From Liolophura sinensis (taxonomy: Eukaryota > Mollusca > Polyplacophora > Chitonida > Chitonidae): 64,000 nucleotides of DNA. Each line of letters begins with the position of its first letter. Within the stretch, counting starts at the first letter, position 1. The position numbers and the translations under genes are program-made. The DNA lies in contig NC_088307.1 in NCBI RefSeq assembly GCF_032854445.1, positions 17,682,017 through 17,746,016 on the forward strand, given 5' to 3'. Below, piece after piece: positions 13,481-24,569 of the stretch. Under the pieces are notes generated by a model that made no database searches, was not told the DNA's origin, and saw only the letters and a list, made by a program, of their open reading frames with translations.

Positions 13481-14570
13481 CCAGGGACCGCTTCAATATC
13501 TTAAGAGCTGTTCAAATGGCAGTGTGAAGTGGGAATTCTGCATAGTTGTATTGATGCCGTTCGATTCATCTATCGACCCATCGAATTAGACTAGTCAGAT
13601 GGAAATAGGACAAATGCTATTTCATACGATTTGTAAAAGTCGACAAATCACACTGTGTAAATACGACGTATGAGATGCATTTGTTTTTTTGTTTTTTTGC
13701 ATGCAACTAGTTCAGTTGAGCGAGTGTATTCCACAAGTCACTCTTTATGCAGTCGACTTCAGTAATATTGCTTTTGGTAAAGACGTAATCACACAGTGCG
13801 ATTTGTCATCGACATGTCAGCGAAATTGTGACTCCGTTTCATACGAATCTATTTGTTCCTTTTGTCTAAAATTAAATGACCGTTCACGCGTTTCAGTTTG
13901 CAAACCCCTATACACTGTAGGTCAAATCGCTCTGCGCATGCACATGTTCCACCTTGTCAATATATACAGTGTAAATACCCGTAGTATTTAGTTAAAGTAC
14001 AAGCGCCTGATGATGTAACATTTTCCCCAATTTCATCCTTTTTCACTGAACTCCTTCTGTGAAACGAGTTCCTGAATTCTGTATGTGAGATTTTGACGAT
14101 TTCGCGCTGGAAGCATTCTGTCTTTTATTGTCTTTAATGGTTATACATTTATGTGTCAGATTTTTTTTGGCATATTGCATTGGGTGAGGTTCTATAATAT
14201 TCTATGAAATATTCTATTTTTTGTGAATAATTAATCTTCGCCATAATTCGGTGATTTCTGGGCTAGCCTGTGAATAATGAAACTGTTCAATAAAAATCTC
14301 CATGGGAATATATTATGTTGTACTACTTCATGCTGATTGAGATATATCTCAGTCGTATTTCATTTGGTAAATTTATGTTATTTCTTGGCGAGACGTGTTT
14401 TATTTGTGTATTTTTATTTGTATATTTTTATTTGATTGGTTTCTGGTGCTTGTGCAGTTCCAGACAGGAAATCCCGGAGACCCTCCCTTCCCTCACCTAA
14501 CCCCCCGCTGTTCAGGAGGCCAGTTGGACGATTTTACATGAAGTTTCAGACAGGTAATCCCCGAGATTGT
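13481..14570. other. Intergenic stretch with an imperfect inverted repeat
   Basis: Around 13635-13668 and 13780-13812 two segments are imperfect reverse complements (GTCGACAAATCACACTGTG against CACAGTGCGATTTGTCATCGAC), suggesting an old palindromic element. An open frame of 100 codons across the right arm has no recognisable homology and no coding signal. The rest, to the SINE at 14571, is featureless. Confidence 0.4.
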
Positions 14571-14695
14571 TTAATTGGTATTTACACCGTACTCAAGAAT
14601 ATTTCACTTGTACGAAGTCGGCCAGCATTATAGTTTGAGGAAACCAGGTAGAGCCGGGGGAAACCCTCGACCATCCTCAGGTTGCTGCGAGACCC
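14571..14695 (-). mobile_element. SINE family A fragment (body and tail)
   Basis: Reverse-oriented tail (TTAATTGGTATTTACACCGT, ACTCAAGAATATTTCACTTG) followed by part of the body (CGGCCAGCATTATAG, CCTCAGGTTGCTGCGAG). The tRNA-like head is missing. Confidence 0.8.
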
Positions 14696-15622
14696 TCACA
14701 TATAAAAGATCATGTAGTAAGAGAAAAACATGAAAAAAAAATAGCAACCACAGTAATTCAGCCAGCTCAATGAAACAAGTCACGGGCACCAGTAAATAAT
14801 GATATACTTACTCAACCAAGCAACTGTACAAAGACCTAAACATGTTCTTCATTTTTCGAATACTTACTGTCCTTTTTTTTTTAATCTGTACGTGGTCGAC
14901 CAAATAATCTACGGTCAATGAGCAGACAAAAAATGGCTTTTCAATTCACATCGCTACGTGTTTTCAAGGTCATTGACGGAGGAAAGGTCAAAATGAAACT
15001 GGGCAAGCTCAGTAACGGGTGTGCTCACCACGAACGCCGATGCTTTCTGTGTATCTCCGTCTCACTGAAAGTGCTTAAAGAATCTTGACCATTGCATCAA
15101 CGTTTGGGAACTGGCGCCTCAATAAAGCGTCGGCCCATTTCGTCCAAACATGCTCAATATCTACTAAATCAGGTAAATCTGCATCCCAACGGTCCACATG
15201 AAAGTTGTTCGCAGCCATATAGGCACTTTCAGTGGTACCGGGTAATTAAATGTGAAGCAGTAATAAAATACACGAGAATTTTTTTTATTAAAAAGGCACT
15301 CTTTCGGTACTCCGTAAAAAGCTGGCGCGAAAATTAACAACAATGTAATTTTTTACAGCAGCTACTGTTGATTTTACGACTGGGCATCATTCGTATATAT
15401 GTTTCCTATGAGTATCTGGACAATTTTAAATTCTACGTTGGGCCTAATGTATCATTCATGCCCAAGATATGTGTGCTTTTATCAGGAAAGTCGTAGACTA
15501 CAAACACCGTGCTTTGCACTAGAGTTGTGCGAGAACTTGTTTGAGCAGGAAAACTACCTCTTGTGAAGTCATGACGGATTTAGCGTAAAGGAGTTCTTAG
15601 CAAACGCGGCACGAACACTGGC

Positions 15623-15902
15623 GGGGGGCCTTCATGGCTCAGTCGGTTAGCGCTGCTAGCGCAGCGTAATGACCCAGGAGCCTGTCACCAATGCGGTCGC
15701 TGTGAGTTCAAGTCCAGCTGATTTTTGCCTTCCTCTCCGGCTGTACGTCGGAAGGTCTCTCAGCAACCTGCGGATGGATGCCCCGCACCCCCCTCCCCCC
15801 GGGCCCTGCCCGTTTCCTCCCACCATAATGTTGGCCGCCGTCGTATAAGTGAAATATTCTTGAGTACCGCATAAAACACTATAATCAAATAAATAAATAA
15901 AT
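15623..15902 (+). mobile_element. SINE family A, nearly full length
   Basis: The head GGCTCAGTCGGTTAGCGC carries a short duplication (GCTGCTAGCGC). The B-box region, body and tail (TTCTTGAGTACCGCATAAAA) are clear, with an AAATAAAT end. The segment CCCCGCACCCCCCTCCCCCC replaces the usual body sequence. No convincing target duplication was found. Confidence 0.85.
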
Positions 15903-16109
15903 GGACACATGGCAAATACTGATCAGGATGGCAGGATGATACTTTCATGACCCATAATGGGAGGACGATCGTGTGAGGATCGTAGTTGGGAGTGGATCAG
16001 GGCCTGCGCATGATGACCCGGACCGTCCGCGTACGGTCCGGCCAGGAAGGGCGTAGGGTATTCGTTTAGAATCCGGATGTACTGTAAACGAAAAGTTTGA
16101 ACGAAACAG

Positions 16110-16410
16110 TACCTGAGGGTTTTTCGATCATTAGAATGCATGTAATGCGCCTCCTTGTTGCAGGACGGATTTCCGCCCTTTTATCTAGTGCTGTTTCACT
16201 GAAACGCCTTACCGAAGGCAAGCAAGCTGCCCCGCCCGAGCCATTATACTGATACGGTTCAACCAGTAGTTGCACTATCCCCTTCATGCTGGACGCCAAG
16301 CGAGGAAGCTGCAACTTCCTCTTTTAAAGTTCTAGGTGTGACTCGACCTAGGATTGACCCTGGATCTACCGCTCTCGAAGCGGACGCTCTATCAACTGTG
16401 CTAGCGTGAG
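16110..16410 (-). mobile_element. SINE family B copy, tail lost
   Basis: The tRNA-like end is at the right (GATTGACCCTGGATCTACCG, GAAGCGGACGCTCTATCAAC), so the element is on the minus strand. The body GCCTTACCGAAGGCAAGC and AACCAGTAGTTGCACTATCC is well kept. The usual CACT-repeat tail is absent on the left. Confidence 0.8.
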
Positions 16411-16452
16411 TAAGATAAGGTGAATCAGAAATATTATTATGCGTGAGAATGT

Positions 16453-16600
16453 GTATTTATGTACTTATTTGATTGGAGTTTTACACCGCGCTAAAGAATA
16501 GCGACCAGTATTTTGGTGGAGGAAATCAGGCAGAGTCCAGTGTAAACTCACGGCCATGCGCAAGCCGCTGAGACTTGGGCCTTCCCACGTTCGACACGAA
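16453..16600 (-). mobile_element. SINE family A fragment
   Basis: Tail TTATTTGATTGGAGTTTTAC, then CACCGCGCTAAAGAATAG and a decayed body (GGTGGAGGAAATCAGGCAGA). It stops before the tRNA-like head. Confidence 0.65.
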
Positions 16601-16988
16601 CATGGTTATTTTATTCCGTTCTTAGCACAATTTACATTAAAGCGGATCTAAAAACTTTGTGATAAATTGTAGGTCAAGATATAGTATCAAGAGCTAAAAA
16701 AAAATACAGAATGAAATAAAAAATAAAATAATTTTAGTAATGAAAAATAAAACGGGGAAATAAATTTTTTCATAAACTTCAGCACGACAAGGAACTGCCA
16801 TAAATAACATCCTTATACAGCAGATGTGACATCATGCGACAAAGGGAAACAAGAGGCCTGATTAACTGGCAAATACCTGCTGCCCACGGAAAGGAACTAA
16901 AATTCTTAATCCTTGTTATGGACACATTTTATTTTTGCTTTCATTTTGCAAGCATGTATGTGTTGTCATAATGGCGATTCATTATCCG
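16601..16988. other. Intergenic stretch
   Basis: AT-rich sequence with A-rich runs near 16690-16770. No feature recognised. Confidence 0.5.
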
Positions 16989-17624
16989 CACACTCTGAAA
17001 ACAACAATCTGTTAAATATACCGGAAGGTCTGTTGTCTGAGTGATGCTAGAATGTATGCTGTTATTGAAGAAGATTATTCTGTAAAATATAGCGCCTGTA
17101 CATACTATAAAGCATGTATTAGACTAACAGCATAAACTGAATATGACACAGTATTTCGTTATAATATCAGAATACATTCTGGCCAGACTCAGACAGTATG
17201 ACACACATACATTCGGTTAATTCAGCATAAAGATTGTATTAAACTAACACGACGTTACGCACGTTATAATAAGAGAACATTATATAGCGCCATTCTGACA
17301 ATAGACTTTCTGTTATTTATTTATTGATTTATTTGATTGGTGTTTTTCGCCGTACTTAAGAGTATTTCATTCAACGACGGCGGCCAGCATTATAGTGGGA
17401 GGAAACCGGGCACAGCCCGGGGAGAACTCACGATCATCCGCAGGTTGCTGCAAGAGCTTCCCACATACGGCCAGAGAGGAAGCCAGCATGAGCTGGACTT
17501 GAACTCACAGCGACCTCCTTGGTGAGAGACTCCTGGGTCATTACGCTGCGCTAGCGCGCTAACCGACTGAGCCACGGAGGCCCCAGACTTTCTGTTAAGA
17601 TTAACAGATTAGATCGTTGAGTGT
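16989..17624. mobile_element. Palindromic MITE-like element (family M1) interrupted by a SINE
   Basis: The left end, CACACTCTGAAAAC followed by AATCTGTTAAATATACC and GTCTGTTGTCTGAGTGATGC, is complementary to the right end (AGACTTTCTGTTAAGATTAAC, ending GTTGAGTGT). The right arm is split by the SINE at 17316-17584; removing the SINE and one target copy rejoins it. The middle carries family-typical TTAGACTAACAG and ATAACAGAATACATTC segments and is longer than in other copies, so it may be a composite of two. Confidence 0.75.
17316..17584 (-). mobile_element. SINE family A nested in an M1 element, 13-bp target duplication
   Basis: A full-length SINE A in reverse orientation: tail TTATTTGATTGGTGTTTTTC, body GGCCAGCATTATAGTGGGAG, B-box region CTTGAACTCACAGCGACC and head GCTAACCGACTGAGCCACGG. 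The direct repeat AGACTTTCTGTTA flanks it at 17303-17315 and 17585-17597. The duplicated bases are part of the MITE arm, so the SINE arrived after the MITE. Confidence 0.92.
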
Positions 17625-17689
17625 AACACTTCATATCTTACTTTAGGGGGATTTCTGTTTGATATGTTTAAGTCAGTCTACTCTAACAC

Positions 17690-17880
17690 TGCACTTCACT
17701 TGTACGGCGGTGCTGAGGTTTATGGGTGAGGGTGACCGGACAGAGCCCAGAGAAAGCTCTTGCGCCCTCGGTCAGGTATCTGACAAGCCTACTGACTTAA
17801 AGCAGCTGCCGAAACAGCGAGAGCTGGATTCGAATACACGAATAAATGACGGCTTGGCTGAGGTATGAGCGACGCCTCAA
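17690..17880 (-). mobile_element. Possible third SINE type with tRNA-like B box
   Basis: Contains GAGCTGGATTCGAATACACG, which resembles a reverse-strand tRNA B box, and a body (ACCGGACAGAGCCCAGAGAA) weakly like SINE A. Similar tRNA-like segments occur near 45905 and 55965. The family could not be defined. Confidence 0.35.
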
Positions 17881-17903
17881 CAAATGATCCGGCGATCAAG
17901 GGC

Positions 17904-18260
17904 ACACTCAGAAAATAATGTGTTACATTTAACAGAAAGTCTATTGTCTGAGTCGCGCTGGAATGTATTCTGTTATTGCAACAAAACACTGCGTTAGATT
18001 CAATACTCTCAAAAATTAATCTATTAAATTAACAGAAAATCTGTTGTCTGAGTGATACTACAATGTATTCTGCTAATCCAGTAGATTATTCTGTTAGATA
18101 TAACTCACATATTCTATGAATTCAGCATAAATATTCTATTAGACCAACAGGATATTATGTTGAATATGGCACAATACTGTGTTATAATAACAGAATACAT
18201 CCTAGCATCACTCAGACAACAGACTTCCTGTGAAAATTAACAGATTAATTTTCTGAGTGT
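17904..18260. mobile_element. Palindromic MITE-like element (family M1) with an extra partial end
   Basis: The outermost 12 bases are perfect inverted repeats: ACACTCAGAAAA at 17904-17915 and TTTTCTGAGTGT at 18249-18260. A second, inner left end starts near 18003 (ACTCTCAAAAATTAATC). From there to 18260 the two arms match over about 80 bases, imperfectly. So one copy appears to have landed beside, or recombined with, half of another. Confidence 0.75.
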
Positions 18261-18783
18261 ACCTGCAGATTGCAGCAAACAAACACCGCTGTATGCGTGA
18301 CATCGATGATTAATACTAATTTCTCCTATCATATTTCATTCAATTTCTGGTAATTTCAAACGCCCCCCCCCCCCCCAACCCTCCCTCGCCCTCCATACCC
18401 CCTTGCAATTTGTTTCCGCTTGTTTCAACAACTCTAGCTAGGCTATACTCTAAATATTTGTTTACACTATATGTACAGTACAGTATGTCTCAGATCGCAG
18501 TGTCATACTATAATATACGCCTAAAGCGAATAAATGCTGGAGGCAAAGTCCGGTTTTCTACATTGTTAAATTGCCCTTATCCTGAGACTTCACTTCCGTG
18601 TGAACAGTAGCCGTTATATATGGAGTTACAAGCAGTGTTTTCAGACTAGCTTTTCTGGCCACGGATGACTAGCGTCACTCTAGATATAAGTATACATACG
18701 AGTACATAAACATTCTGTAGATACAAGACTTTTGCGAGGAATAAGTACCTGCATAGAGCTGTTTACAGGACCTAGCATCAAGT
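18261..18783. other. Upstream region of MGST1
   Basis: Contains a poly-C run (about 18363-18376) and no clear promoter. A TATATATGG at 18616-18624 lies about 160 bases before the start codon and could be a TATA element, but the initiation site is unknown. Confidence 0.3.
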
Positions 18784-21700
18784 ATGGCGGTGGCTTCGGA
18801 CTTATTTAACGATAAACTCTTCAGGCAGTTGGCGTTTTACACTGTCGTCGTTTTCGTGAAGATGACAGTAGTGCAGATGGCCACGACGTTTTACCGGCTC
18901 ACGAAGCACGTAAGTGTTTACTGGTATACAGTGTATATGTGTCCCAGCCACGCAGTTTTAGCTGTATATATTTATAGTGTGTACCTGTACCCACGCGTAG
19001 GCTTGAGCATGCATATGGCAATGTGTGGTTGCTCTTTCGGTCGCAAAAACGGGATAGACAGGCTGAATAATATGTTCCTGAATGATGCTGGAATATACTG
19101 TATTATTTTCAACAGTTTACTGTTATGTTGTATATGACAGACAAATTATTTTTGTTAGTGTATAACGAGGTACTATGTTTCTGTATCATAGTCCACTGTA
19201 GCATCACTCAGAAAACATGATACTGTGTTAAATTTAAATTTCTTTAGAATGCAGACATACATTAATACCAACCGCCTGTTTATGGTTTTGAAGTTTATAG
19301 GTGTTTTTTTTTTAAAGACAAACACAATAGCAGATCTGCGTGTGTATGAGGTGCGAGCATTCCTGACAGATAATGTTTGCATGAGTGTACGTGTATATAT
19401 GTAAAAAGCATAAAAGTCGTAAACAAGACAGCCTTTCATGTGGCGTCAGTCATGCAGGTATCCCAGTGTAGAGGTCGCCATTTGTCAAGAAATGCATGTT
19501 CTATACGGCAGTCTCATCTGTAGGCCTTTACACAGTATTTTCCCGAAAAATTCCATTTGTATGCCACAAAATATTATCTATTAACACATTTTCCCAGTAG
19601 GGCAGGCCTGTTTTACCTTCCAAAAAAAACCCTCAAAACACCTTTCTAATGTGGACAGCTCTCATGATACAAAATGATACAAAATGATAGCTCTGATGGG
19701 CTGTTCCTTTATAGTACAGTGTATCGTATACCAAAACAGCCTCTCGGAGCTCGCAAAACTTCACGCTCAGCTGACTTCATGGTTCAAGCCCTGGGAAAGT
19801 TGTCAGCTCTGTTGTGTTGTATCGCATGAGGACATCAGTCTTCTACCAGAAAGGCCCAAGCGAAAGAAACTTATGTATACCACATAAACATATGACAAAC
19901 AGTCCATAAACTGGTAACTGTATCAGTCAATAGTTTACCATATTTGACCTAACATTTCGTATAATATTGTAATGTTAAAACTGACATTTCTCAGGCTTTG
20001 CATGCAGGCTATCATCCTACCTTCCACACAAACCACAAAACACGTATCTAAGATCAACAGATCGAAGTCTCTGTATCAGCCAAAATGAACAGCTTGTAGT
20101 CATGGTCGAATTAAATCTTACGTCAACCACAGAAAACGGCTTAAGATGTAAATGTCGGGTACGCAGTTTGCTCTACCCACAAAACCAGCCAGTACACTCC
20201 AAAAATCTTCCGTTAAATTCGTCAAAATGAATGAGCACGGATTGTATTTTCGTCGATCTAACGGACTGATCAGTTCTTGATAACGACGATCTTTTCGTGG
20301 TAACGATTTAATCCGTTATTGATAACGAATTAATCTGTTCACGATAACGAGTTAATCTGTTCATAACAACGAATTAACCCGTTATCAGGAAAGAACTAAT
20401 CCATTTGATCGAGGAAAAATGCAATTCATCATGACCCGTTTTAACGAATTTAACGGCAGGTTTCGAGTGGTTAGCTTTCTTCACGTCCGAGGCCACTTAC
20501 TCGCATGTTGGAATCCTGTTCCCGCTGGATGGGCATGACGTGTCATGATGACATGTGTAGAGTTATGATTATCAGAAACTAACGGGACATTACCCGGATG
20601 CAACACTTAACCGCGGAGACTGCGCGTTTTTTATCTTTTGTCATATATAACCCTACGTATAAAGATGATGAGGAAGTACACCTAGGCTTTATTCTGGAGT
20701 CACGATATAACATAAGTAATGTGTAAAACCGGCTGACCGGGTACATCATTAAGACAATTGTATAAACTTGTGTTTTTCTTGAAAACTCACATTATATCCC
20801 CATTATCTACACAAACTATTTTTATTTATTTATTAAATTGAATATAACAAACTATATAGCAGACACACTTAATACCTATATTCTTCGCACTATATGATGT
20901 GTAGGTATAGTGTCTCTATAGTACTCAATCTGTATTCAAGCATTATTCGAACTGTATGCCCCTATATAACGCAAACTGTCTCTTTATATTAAACACAGTG
21001 TGTCCGTGTAAGTACACAAACTGTCTTTCGATAGTAAACAAACTATAATGCGCAACCTGTGACCCTATTATCCACAAACTGTGAATCAAAAGTACACGAA
21101 ATTGTATCCCCATTGTACACACACGTTGCCTATCTAGTACAAAACGATGTCTCTATATTACACAAACTGTGTACTACATCCTGGTCCCTTCAGTATACAA
21201 ACTGTGTCCTTTAAATATAGTGTAAAGTGTCTTCACAACACACAGGCCATGCCATTGTAATACACGAGCTTTGTCTCTATGGTGTACACATTTTGTTCAA
21301 AGTGTCTCACTGCAGTGCACAAAATGTTTCCCTGGTACACAAATTGTCTCCCTATACCTGTATAGTACACAGGTAGACTCCTATGCGGCGCTGATGTTCA
21401 CTATCCATGGCTATGTAGTACACAAGATGTGGCTATGTAAGTACACAAACTGTGGCTATGTAGTACCTAAGCTGTGGACCTGGGGTACACAAACTGTGAT
21501 GATGTAGTACACAAACTGTGCACCCATAAAACACAAGCTATTTTGTATTCTTTTCAGTAACATGTTATTTAACAGAACAATCAGTTTCCATGCATGGTAA
21601 ATGTTGTTCATTCGCACATCTTGTATAATAATATGAATATGTCTTTTACTTAACATAAACGGTGAGAAAAATCTACTTCTTTTTGAATATTGCTCAAATT

Positions 21701-23068
21701 GCTTTTTTTGTGCAAACACATCAGGCATTAGGCCAGACATAAAAGAATAAAAAAAATCAACGTTTTCGGAATATATGTAAAAATTGCGCTATTTGTTTGA
21801 AGACATCACGCCAAAATCGATAAACGATTTGCAACGATTGGGAGTTTAGATATCTAGACGAGAGTTCAAGACAATTTGTTTGCGAATAAGTCAGCATATT
21901 CAATCAGTTAATCTTTCTGTCTGTCTAAACATACTGTTATATTTTGAAGGCTTACACAAATACTGCTCAAACCGTGCTTATGTTTTTTCTGGAAAAGTTG
22001 GATATACATTTTTTTCATAGATTTACGCCAACGAAGAAGACGTCAAAGGATTTGTCGGCGACAAGAAAGACGTTGCCGTGGTAACAAATGATGTCGATGT
22101 AGAGAGAGTTAGGAGGTAATGAAAAATAATGATTATAAATAACACTACAGCTTTCCTCTACAGATCTCCACAGTTTTTTCCAACGGACTTACACAACGGT
22201 TCCTCTACAGATCTCCACAGTTTCTCCTACAGACTTGCACAACGGTTCCTCTACAGCTTTCCACAGTTTTTTCAACGGACTTGCACAAAGGTTCCTCTAC
22301 ATATTTCCACAGTTTTTTCTACAGGCTTGCACAAAGGTTCTTCTATGATTTCCATAGTTTTTCCTACAAGTTTGCGCAACCGTTCCTCAACAACATTCCA
22401 CAGTTTATTCTACAGGCTTGCACAAGGTTCTTCTACAATTTTCCATAGTTTTTCCTACAAGCTTGCACAACCGTTCCTCTACAACATTCCACAGTTTGTC
22501 CTACACGCTTGCACAACACTTCCTCTACAACTTTCCAGGTTTTTTTTTTTTTCAAACAGGCTTAGATAACGAGTCCTCTATAACTTTTCACAGTTTGTCC
22601 TTCAGGCTTGCACAGCGGTTTCTCTATAAATTTCCACAGTTTTTCCTGTATCAATCTTCCAATGTTGCCATATTGCTGAATTGCAAAAATTGTATTAAAT
22701 GTCATCTTTATTGTATACATGGAAATTGTGGATACAAGTTTACTGTTACATTTGTCCCTTGTATAAAATGTATGGCTGCCTTACGTCATGTTATTTACCG
22801 GTGCCTATACCTTTTATATTACAGGTGTCATCAAAATGATTTGGAAAACGTTATCCCGTTCATCATACTGGGGATCTTCTACGTTTGTAGCGGACCAAAT
22901 CCGTTCCTGGCAGCGATGTTGTTCCGGGTTTTTGCAGCTTCCCGGATCTTCTACACCGTCGCGTATTTGGCGCCATTACCCCAGCCGAGCAGAACGCTTA
23001 TGTTTATGATTGGGCTTGGAGTGAATGTCTTCATGGCCGTCAATATCTTCTTTAGTTCTTCCTTCTAA
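18784..23068 (+). CDS. MGST1: Microsomal glutathione S-transferase 1 (MAPEG family), complete
   Basis: MGST1 is a trimeric membrane enzyme of the endoplasmic reticulum and outer mitochondrial membrane that conjugates glutathione to electrophiles and reduces lipid peroxides. Exons: 18784-18909 (42 codons, start ATGG, donor GTAAGT), 22021-22115 (acceptor TTTTTTCATAG, donor GTAATG) and 22825-23068 (acceptor TATATTACAG, stop TAA). The split codon AG|G gives arginine, and the joined frame encodes 154 residues against 155 in human. The family signature ERVRRCHQNDLENVIPF is intact, as is AYLAPLPQPSR near the C terminus. Four hydrophobic segments are visible at about 14-34, 75-95, 100-120 and 128-150. 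The stress-sensor cysteine of mammalian MGST1 (Cys49, in NPEDC) is valine here (NEEDV). Intron 1 is 3.1 kb and intron 2 is 0.7 kb; both are rich in tandem repeats. No frame damage is seen. Confidence 0.96.
19055..19235. mobile_element. Eroded M1 palindromic element
   Basis: Left arm GAATGATGCTGGAATATACTG and right arm CACTGTAGCATCACTCAG are complementary in the way of family M1. The outer ends are too decayed to place. Confidence 0.5.
20195..20470. mobile_element. Palindromic MITE-like element (family M2)
   Basis: Inverted ends: CACTCCAAAAATCTTCCGTT with AAATTCGTCAAAATG on the left, and CGTTTTAACGAATTTAACGG with CAGGTTTCGAGTG on the right. About 25 of the outer 32 bases pair. The centre holds about four subrepeats built on GATAACGAATTAATCTGTTC, themselves partly palindromic. 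It lies in MGST1 intron 1. Confidence 0.7.
20800..21545 (+). repeat. Degenerate minisatellite, core GTACACAAACTGTG
   Basis: GTACACAAACTGTG or close variants recur about every 25-40 bases with fillers such as TCTCTATA or TCCCTAT. Copies are best preserved at 21420-21525. It lies in the second half of MGST1 intron 1. Confidence 0.75.
22116..22824 (+). other. MGST1 intron 2
   Basis: A 709-base intron, about 70 percent of which is the minisatellite at 22148-22645. The rest is AT-rich with no feature. Confidence 0.8.
22148..22645 (+). repeat. Minisatellite of about 45 bp in MGST1 intron 2
   Basis: About eleven units alternate TTCCTCTACAACTTTCCACAG and TTTTTCCTACAGGCTTGCACAA. Unit length varies from about 42 to 47 bases. 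Long open frames across it (up to 146 codons) come from the repeat and share no homology with known proteins. Confidence 0.85.
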
Positions 23069-24370
23069 AGAATGAAAACTACCGAACGATTATCGCTTTT
23101 TTTTTATTGATCATTCAGTATTTCCCGTCTATACAAGTCGTTTAAGTTGTGTAAAACATCATCATTTTCTGCTGTAGCGCTCTAAAGCTTGAGAACTATG
23201 AGCACAACTACGCGAAAGCAGTGACGTATGACGTAACAGTACACAGCTTTATCCACTTGTTTAAGGCGGGAAATGATCTCTATTAAAAATATAATAAACA
23301 GAAGTATGCAATAGCCCATTCGCAACGTCCACAGTATCCATTTGCACATTTTCCTAACCTTTTGCAGAAATTGCGCCATCTAGTGTCTCAGTCGTTATAT
23401 CTGAATTCATTCATGAGCAAACGGACAGATGATAGGCATATGCAATTTCATGTTAGATCTATTACAGGTGATGTATAAATAAACTTTACTTACTAAAGCA
23501 GTATTCCACAGAGCTTAGTGCATATGTACAAACGTGCTAACTAGAGAAGACACGGAAGAGACAGTTGAGTTACCCCAAAGATACGACGACAGTGTTATAA
23601 TTAGTATCTTGTTAAGCATGTCTGGTGAATTGCGGTCACAGGATAGTTTGCTGTCCATGATTCCGTTCACAACACTAAATAATAATATTCTACCTGCAAG
23701 TATCTGGGCATCTCACCCCGACTGGCAAATTGTAATCTACATGTTGCTTGAATTAAAGAACCATCGAAAGTATAGTTTGATAGGTGAAACTCAAGTTACG
23801 ATACAGTTTGCAAACAGGCTGTACACTACCATGGCTTCCTTCATCCATTAAACTGCCCGCCAGAGTGTAAGTGAAAAATTGTAGTATGGCGTTAAACGAC
23901 AATAAATAAATAAATAAACACACAGTCAGATATTAGCTGGTGATGTTCCCTGTTTAACGACATGCATGAAACTGGGCAAATTTTTGACTGAAACCGTCTG
24001 TAAACATTCCGAAGTGGACCCAAGAGGTGCAGAAGACTTGCCAGTATATTAGCTTTGTTCATGAAGTGCACAACTGTATATATGCTTTTGTTTTTAAAAC
24101 AGGTTGGTATATCTGTGATGTACACATGTCATTTGAATAAACCATTCGTTATTCTTGTTATATGATTGTCCAAATCTTTGGGGTCTTTTGACAATTTTCG
24201 GAGAAAAGAAGTGCGGCTTCAAACCCAGCATTGGGTTAAGTGCTTTTCAAGATTTGTTTCGACTTTACTCAGGACCTTGGTGGTAATGAGACAGATAACA
24301 CACAAACAGCCGATCGGGTTGTCTGACATAAAGCTTCTTGGCGATCTCTTGTCTTCAACCAATATAGCGG
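23069..24370. other. MGST1 3' flank
   Basis: Candidate poly-A signals AATAAA lie at 23293-23298 and 23478-23483, about 230 and 410 bases after the stop codon. A SINE-like tail (GTATGGCGTTAAACGACAAT followed by AAATAAAT) ends near 23920. No other gene was recognised. Confidence 0.5.
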
Positions 24371-24374
24371 ACAT

Positions 24375-24480
24375 AAGGTAGACAGTAGCATGGAACCAAA
24401 AGCAGAGCAGCGACCACAGTGTGATAGTTGATAAATGATCACACGTAACCGGTGGTATCCTGCGTCTTGTCAATAGAAAA
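24375..24480 (-). repeat. Fold-back repeat family fragment
   Basis: CAGAGCAGCGACCACAGTGT, then GATAGTTGATAAATGATCAC and ACGTAACCGGTG, is the reverse complement of a segment repeated near 31100, 34440, 48740 and 61510. It is one arm of the fold-back family described at 34390-34900. Confidence 0.6.
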
Positions 24481-24569
24481 TAATACTCAGCAATGGCCCA
24501 TGGCCAAGTTAGGCACAGCACCATTGGATTTGCTGTATAAAGGCAGAATGGACAATAATAATTCAATCA

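Larger units (their letters stand above)
18910..22020 (+). other. MGST1 intron 1
   Basis: Holds an eroded M1 element (19055-19235), a second palindromic element (20195-20470) and a degenerate minisatellite (20800-21545). No additional coding exon was recognised between the two. Confidence 0.8.

Noticed and set aside
16330..16408. A tRNA-like segment (also near 690, 15690, 32430 and 32830)
   Set aside because: These are tRNA-derived heads of SINEs, lacking a full cloverleaf and acceptor stem, so not tRNA genes.
22129..22569. 146-codon frame before MGST1 exon 3
   Set aside because: It is the intron 2 minisatellite read as protein; the periodic peptide follows the DNA repeat.
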